Made by a program: the position numbers and the translations under genes. The notes under the pieces are model-generated. The model was not told the origin of the DNA. It saw nothing but the letters and a program-made list of their open reading frames with translations, and searched no databases. DNA of 64,000 nt from Rhynchosporium graminicola (Eukaryota > Ascomycota > Leotiomycetes > Helotiales > Ploettnerulaceae), in contig FJUW01000018.1 of assembly GCA_900074885.1 (NCBI GenBank), positions 317,748-381,747 on the forward strand. Reading direction: 5' to 3'. Below, piece by piece: positions 58,501 through 64,000 of the stretch (positions within the stretch are counted from its first letter, which is position 1; every line of letters starts with the position of its first letter).

Positions 58501-61500
58501 TCAAACCAGAAACCCGCTCTCCCTCCAAACTCTCAGATAATTCTCCACCCAGGTCTCATCAAATACCCCACACTCTCGCAACGCAGGACTGATATCTGTA
58601 GTTTTAGCCGTCTCGAATACTTTACTGTTATTATTTTCGCCTGCTGCTTTGTCGTCTGGAGGGGTTGGCTGTTTAGCTTTCCTTGGGTCGGCATCGATTT
58701 CGGACTCGCTGGAAGCCATGTCCTCGAAGAACTGTAGTAGGCGAAGACCTGGGATAGGTGTGGTATTTGTGGTAGTCGTAGAAAGAGCGACGAGTTGACT
58801 TGTCCATTCCCGCATGCTGATCTGCTCGAGTGGATCCTGTCCGTTGCGGATTCGGATGGCTTGGAGCATGGCTATGAGTGTTTTCCAGGGGATTGTGTGG
58901 GGGTTGACGATATTGTGGACGCTGTATAACTCTATTTCGGTATCCTTGATGACTTCTCTTGTAGATGAAGGAGATGTAGACGCAGACGCGGATACATCAG
59001 ACAGTATTATATCCCGAATGGTGTCCGCTGCAATATCGACTGGTATCCAATCCACACTCTTGCCTTCAAACAGTGGTAAAGCATTCATAGACCTATGAAA
59101 GGATGTCGCGAACATTATCGGCCACATTTCATCCGTGGACCAATAGCCTGTCTGAGTCTGCCCTGAGAGTTGGCCTACGCGGAGAAGTTTGACGGGGAGA
59201 GAGAGGAGGGAGGATGCGGTTTGCGTTATGCGCTCGACTTGAGGAGGAATATTAGTTGGGTTGATTTGTTGTTTGGAGAGGCGAGAAAGGTGAGGAACAC
59301 GAGATAGTAGGAGGGATAGGAGTAAAGAAGGAGGTGGGGAGATGTACTTATGTATTTACTTTGCGCGTAGCCTGTTGATAGCGCAATGGAAGGATCAGAG
59401 CCGATTGGCAATTCCGTAACCGTATTTAAGGGGATGGTTGTCGAGAATGATACTCCGCCCATACAAGTGCTGATGCTACTTGTGAAAGCGAAGGTTTTGG
59501 GGCGACCCGCGTGACAGAGACGGAGGAGAGCCATTGTATCTACGCTTAGATTAGTCGCCAAATCATGGTTTGGAAGGATTGTGAGTAGTTCTTTCTTACT
59601 CTTGATACAATCTCCCTCAAATTCGCCGACCGGCAAGTTGAAGTCCATCTTCCACGCTCCAGCAAGCACGATCGTTACGTTTCTTGCTAGCATTGCGTAC
59701 GTCTCGATATCCAGTCCTAGTAAGGAGTCGCGCATGCTGAAACTGAGAACTTCGATTTTCTTGCTGCCGTCTGAAGTTGTGAGTCCGAGGATCGAACTAT
59801 CTAGTCCCCGACGTGTGAGGGAAGATTTCAGCTTCTCTACAGCGGAAGGACCGCGTATCAGGGCGTAGATCTTCGTGATTTGGGAAGAAGAAGAAAGTGT
59901 GTTGAGAAGTGATGTGCCAAGCGAGCCTGAGCAGCCGGTCAGGAGGACTGTATGTTGTAAGACTGGTGGGTAGGCTGGGATTTTTGGCCGTGGAGGCCAT
60001 GATGATATTTCTGAAGTGAGGGAGGTGATGATGCGATGTATGGCTTCGGCTGAACTTGATCTATCGGATGCTGGCTCTAGGCTTGAGCCAGAATTTAAAG
60101 GTAGCGTTGTGAGGACAGAAACAAGTTTCGAGATTGATGGATTCTCAAAGAGAGTACTCATAGTTATGGGGCGCGATAGGTAGCCCGAGAGTGAGGTTTT
60201 GAGGGAGAGGGCAGTAAGGGAATTGATACCTAGGTCGTAAAGTGTCGTGTAGTCGTTAATGTCAGAAGTCGGGGTGTTTGAAAGTGTGGAAAACAGGGAT
60301 CGGAGATACGCTGCGAGTGATTCTGCACCTTGAAACGGTGTTGAAGTAGGCAAAAAGCCACCAGAGTAGAGTGAATCAATCTCAGCAGCGAAGGTACGTT
60401 CCGCTTCTTTCCGCTTGACGTTCCCTTTCGGTGTGACAGGGAGATGGGCTCCGCGAGGCAGAATGTAGATCATGGACCGTAATATCTGAGAATGTTTTGG
60501 ATATCGAGCTGTAACATTATGTACTGTTTCCCAAACTTCTTCTTCGACTGACAAATCTTGCGGATCGTGAACTTCGTTCAGCTCGACTAGAAGACTAACG
60601 CAAGGTCTTGAGTGACCGAGAGCAAGAGCCTTGTGAATGACTTGCGTCCCTGCCTGGATGTCGAGCTGTAATGGCCCAGCGCTGGTGTTTTCGCCATTGC
60701 TATGCACGAGAATATCGTCCTTGCGGCCTTGCAATATAAAGTACCCGCTTCCTGGTGGATCTTGAATGAAAATGTCGTTCGTCCTGTATGGTGCCTCGCT
60801 TTCCTGCCATAACTCCGCAGCGAGCTCGAATCCCTTGAAGACCACACATTCGTAAATACCTTCTCCCACCTCTTCCATTTTCAGGAACGGATTGTCAGGG
60901 TATAGATTCCGCAATCTATAACAGTCTGGACTGTCTCTTGGCCCGATTGTCCGGAGCGGTGGTCCGATTTCGGTGCTGCCGTAGGTAGTTTTGACATTCA
61001 CGCCCGCAGTGACAAGAGCTTTCACTATGCTATCCAAAAGAGCTGCCCCGCCTGGTTGAAGAAGTTTGAGAGACGAAAGCGGTGAGAAGTCGTGCGTTTC
61101 TGTCAAAATATACTCATACATGTTCTCGATAAAAGTGGGTGCGCAGTGAACACACTGAACGGGATGTCCCATTTCAGAAAGGGTCCTCCATGCCGAGAAG
61201 ATTGATGAGGATGAAGGTGGCCACGAAAGTGGTGGGAAAGACAAAATCTGACCGTTAGGAAGATTCGAAAGTGCAGTAGAAATACCAGCAATGTGATACC
61301 TGAGTTATTAGCCGTGACATGAAAATAAAAAGGATTTCATACATACAGTGGAAATAGGAGGAACCAGTTCTCGATTTGAAAGTCTTGGAAGAGGCGATAC
61401 ATTCTCGCAATCAACATCATACTTCTGTTAGTATGGATGATTGGTTTTGGCATGCCAGTAGAGCCAGAAGAATGTATGATGAACGAGTGTCTTTCCCAAA

Positions 61501-62164
61501 CATCTCCAAAGTCTTGGAATTTAACTTTCTCGACCTGGACAAATTCTGTGGCTGAACCTTGAGCAAGGCTTTCGATCATGCCTATTTTTCTGATTCCTTG
61601 CGTGTTCGTCCTGGCATTTTTTGTATCTGTGATGATTGCCAAAGCATGACAACACTCAAGAAGATAGTGTAATGCATCTTGCGGGTTCGATTCCGCGAGC
61701 AGGAGAACCCTGACACCTAGTTTTTGTAGGGCCAATTGAGTGCAGAAATATTCAAGTGTTTTACCAGCTCCAAGGAGAGCAATGGTTGGTTGTTTCTTGG
61801 TGACATTCGCTTGCCGGAGTTCGTTTTCGAGCTGATAGGCGTACGTCAATGCCAGTGTCTCGGTTGCAGAATCGAACTCGTCCCATGTCATGACGTTATA
61901 CTTGGTCGAAGGGTCTGCTGTGGCTGGATAGAGGAATGCTTTCTGAGACTTGTACACTGCACCATCATGGCGGACCAAAGCTGCCAAGCTAACGAGTCTT
62001 GGATCTGAGTACCTCGTTGAGTGCGGGTTGCCATGAAGCCACCAAAGATCTCTCGTCTCTTTTGAGGCATTGCATGATGGGATAACCAGAGCATCAGAAC
62101 ATTTCCAGTCCTTCTCACGATAGCTAGGATCAGAAGCAGGAGGGTCGATCAACACAAGTGACAT
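58501..62164 (-). CDS. NRPS-like adenylation-thiolation-reductase enzyme
   Basis: Single-module carboxylic acid reductase-like synthetase. Exons 61347-62164, 59600-61299, 59348-59539 and 58501-59237 give about 1148 residues. The adenylation domain has HSSGSTGMPKPI (A3), TTYGSTEIGPP (A5), YRTNDIF, QGRKDDILVHSNGE (A8) and TPKGNVKRKEAE. The carrier domain has LYDLGINSLTALSLK with the Ser for phosphopantetheine; Asn replaces the usual Asp before it. The reductase domain opens with VLLTGCSGSLGTSLLNTL (NADPH site) and contains STGYAQSKYI (YxxxK), so the product would leave as an aldehyde or alcohol. There is no condensation domain. By family it activates an aryl or amino acid; the substrate cannot be read here. 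The neighbours are not tailoring enzymes. Confidence 0.92.
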
Positions 62165-64000
62165 TATGAGTGTTATGTACAGTGAGCTGAGCGCAGTGCT
62201 CTACAATTCGACGTTCGAGACATCTAGAATCAGCTTACCTAAATCAAGGGCGGGGATGACGACTATATAGGTACAAGTAGAAGCCGTGAGATACCAGATG
62301 TTGCCCTGTGAATGAACCGAATTCCCACAACCATCATATGCCACTCACTGTCTGAACCGGGCTATACTTTGCGCTTTCCCAGTCGGGAGATTTTTCTCGG
62401 GCACTTGCGGAGCGAGATAGTGGTAGCAACAGCCAACCTTACCGTTATGGAATCCACGAAGGGCGCGATAACCAAAGATGGCACTTGGTTTGATGCCCTT
62501 AGTATGGGGCTCTTTTACACGTCATGGATCTGACGCGGAATAGCGTGGATGTTCAAAATGCTATTTTCGCCGCGCGGCTGGTCAATGTTCTACAACTAAA
62601 CATATATTCTCCGGGCAATAAGTGATAGCGGGCAAACCTGATAGCCTGCCTACCTTACCTATATGTAAGCGTGAATCTAGCGGGACACTAGCGAGGCTGC
62701 AAAAATTGTATGGCATACCTAAGCTAGCTTACTTATAGTAGACCAGATATCTCAGACTATTAAACTTCATCTTAGCATTTTACATAAGAGGTATAGTTTA
62801 CTATCTAAATCTAAATTGGTTAGTTTTTAAAATACATGACTTACTGACTAATATATGTTTACAGTATATTATACTTAGTATCATATCAATTAATGAAATG
62901 AGTAATTCGGAAACATGATTAACTTGATAACTACTCGAATCGATACAATAATCTGTTGACCTATTTCAAATAATTAAATTAGTTCGGCTTCAATTGATTC
63001 ATTATTATTACTTCACTGCGTCTTGGCGGCTTGGCTGCTAGCCAGAATTCGGACTCCTGAAATGGCAATCATGAAAGTAGGCGAAAGTGGGATTCGAGAC
63101 ATGGGTATCGGGCAAGAAACATCGGCTCGGCCCTCGTGGCCGGGATGTCCTAAAAATTGTTAAATAGTGGAAAGCCAAGGTGCAAGCCCAACTTGCCGCC
63201 CGCCCGTGCTCGTGCCCGAAAATCGAGTTAAATCAAAAGCAGTGTCGGACTCTATTTGTTCCGAATGATAACTCTCTGACTCTCCAACAATTTACATGTA
63301 TCTCCTGCTCATCCGCGTGTGTCCGACGCCCTTCCTTCAGCAATTGCTTAACAGTAAATCTGCCACGTGTCCCTGTTCTGTTCAGCAATGTTAGGAAACG
63401 AAGTCTAAGCTGCAGTGGTATTAAGTAGGGTAATTTCTCTGCCGATATTCAAGCAGTTTGCATTATGCCCTTTTTGAAGTAGCTTCGGCGTGGCTTCTCA
63501 TTGTGTAAGGTTAGTCGTGAAAGATATTGATACGTACCAACAAATGTTGTTTTGTATATATTATGTTCGAGCACTCGGCCCGGTACATTACATCACCAAT
63601 ATGATAGGTTTCATTTTGTGCGGCGACTTCGTTCTACTAATAGATCGTTATAGCCCTATTAAACCACAATTAACCACAATTGTGAGTACTGCACTCCATC
63701 TCTGCTGAGCACATAACTTGAAATGAGGAATACCCCTACATTTGAGCTGACATGACCTCTATTTATAGACTATGGGACTACTTGACTCACAAGCCGAGAT
63801 AATCTACCGAGCCTCTACATATTTTTCATTTTTAAGAGTGAAGTCGAAGTAACCGTGTTTATTGATACTCGCTTAGTTGTCTTGGCAGACTTCGGGGGCA
63901 GTATCGGATTATCCTTCCTGTCAGTGCTTGGGGTGGACACCCTCTCTGAACTTGCTCAAACAATTCGAAAGCGTGACTGTACTTCTCGGAATTTCTTTAC
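62165..64000. other. Gene-free right end, A+T-rich core
   Basis: First about 150 bases are the NRPS-like promoter. 62,690-63,000 is strongly A+T-rich and full of TA-rich words. Only short ORFs occur (62312-62533, 63180-63428, 63490-63708) without domains. This looks like old, mutated noncoding DNA. Confidence 0.55.

Noticed and set aside
61670..61705. tRNA T-arm-like string (GGGTTCGATTCCGCG)
   Set aside because: It lies inside the NRPS-like coding exon, the stem does not pair fully, and no matching acceptor or anticodon arms surround it.

Overview
The window comes from a filamentous ascomycete nuclear genome. Genes carry one to several short introns (about 47-100 nt) with GTAAGT/GTATGT-type donors and CAG/TAG acceptors, and the proteins resemble Pezizomycotina orthologues. 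A Leotiomycetes-like source is my guess from general resemblance only. There is no bacterial, viral or organellar gene, no rRNA or tRNA, and no intact transposon. An assembly gap (Ns at 39320-39355) and a single N at 55140 show it is draft sequence.

Layout. 1-7.5 kb is housekeeping: an AlkB-type dioxygenase cut by the left edge, ATG8 (minus) and coproporphyrinogen oxidase (plus) firing from a shared 0.7 kb region, a SWIM zinc-finger protein, and proteasome subunit Rpn8. 7.5-10.9 kb is gene-poor with degenerate repeats. Adenylate kinase follows at 10.9-11.9 kb behind a palindromic double E-box, then a poorly coding stretch with a decayed ORF near 15 kb. 15.9-23.4 kb holds a Hook-type dynein adaptor, a small I9 protease inhibitor and the mRNA 3'-end factor Pcf11. 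A secreted FAD-linked oxidase lies at 23.8-25.6 kb. 25.6-30.6 kb is another A+T-rich, gene-poor tract.

30.6-35.3 kb carries a DUF726 alpha/beta-hydrolase membrane protein and tubulin cofactor B. A 4.8 kb intergenic region rich in microsatellites and containing the gap precedes a Myb/SANT regulator at 40-41 kb. 41.9-51.2 kb holds Trm9 tRNA methyltransferase, a ubiquitin-specific protease, a Gfo/Idh/MocA dehydrogenase, an aldo-keto reductase pseudogene and the recombination mediator Rad57. 52-54.8 kb has only weak candidates. 56-57.7 kb encodes a membrane RING-H2 E3 ligase. 58.5-62.2 kb encodes an NRPS-like adenylation-thiolation-reductase enzyme, and the right end is A+T-rich and empty.

The genes are mostly unlinked housekeeping functions; no operon-like or complete biosynthetic-cluster logic is visible. 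Proteostasis is represented by Rpn8, the USP, the RING ligase, Atg8 and the I9 inhibitor, and DNA repair by AlkB, Rad57 and perhaps the SWIM protein. I read this as coincidence. The most unusual items are an AlkB intron bounded by an exact direct repeat, the orphan A-T-R synthetase, the missing ATG of the Myb gene, the 461-nt TBCB intron, and the relic repeats. I found no convincing previously undescribed system.
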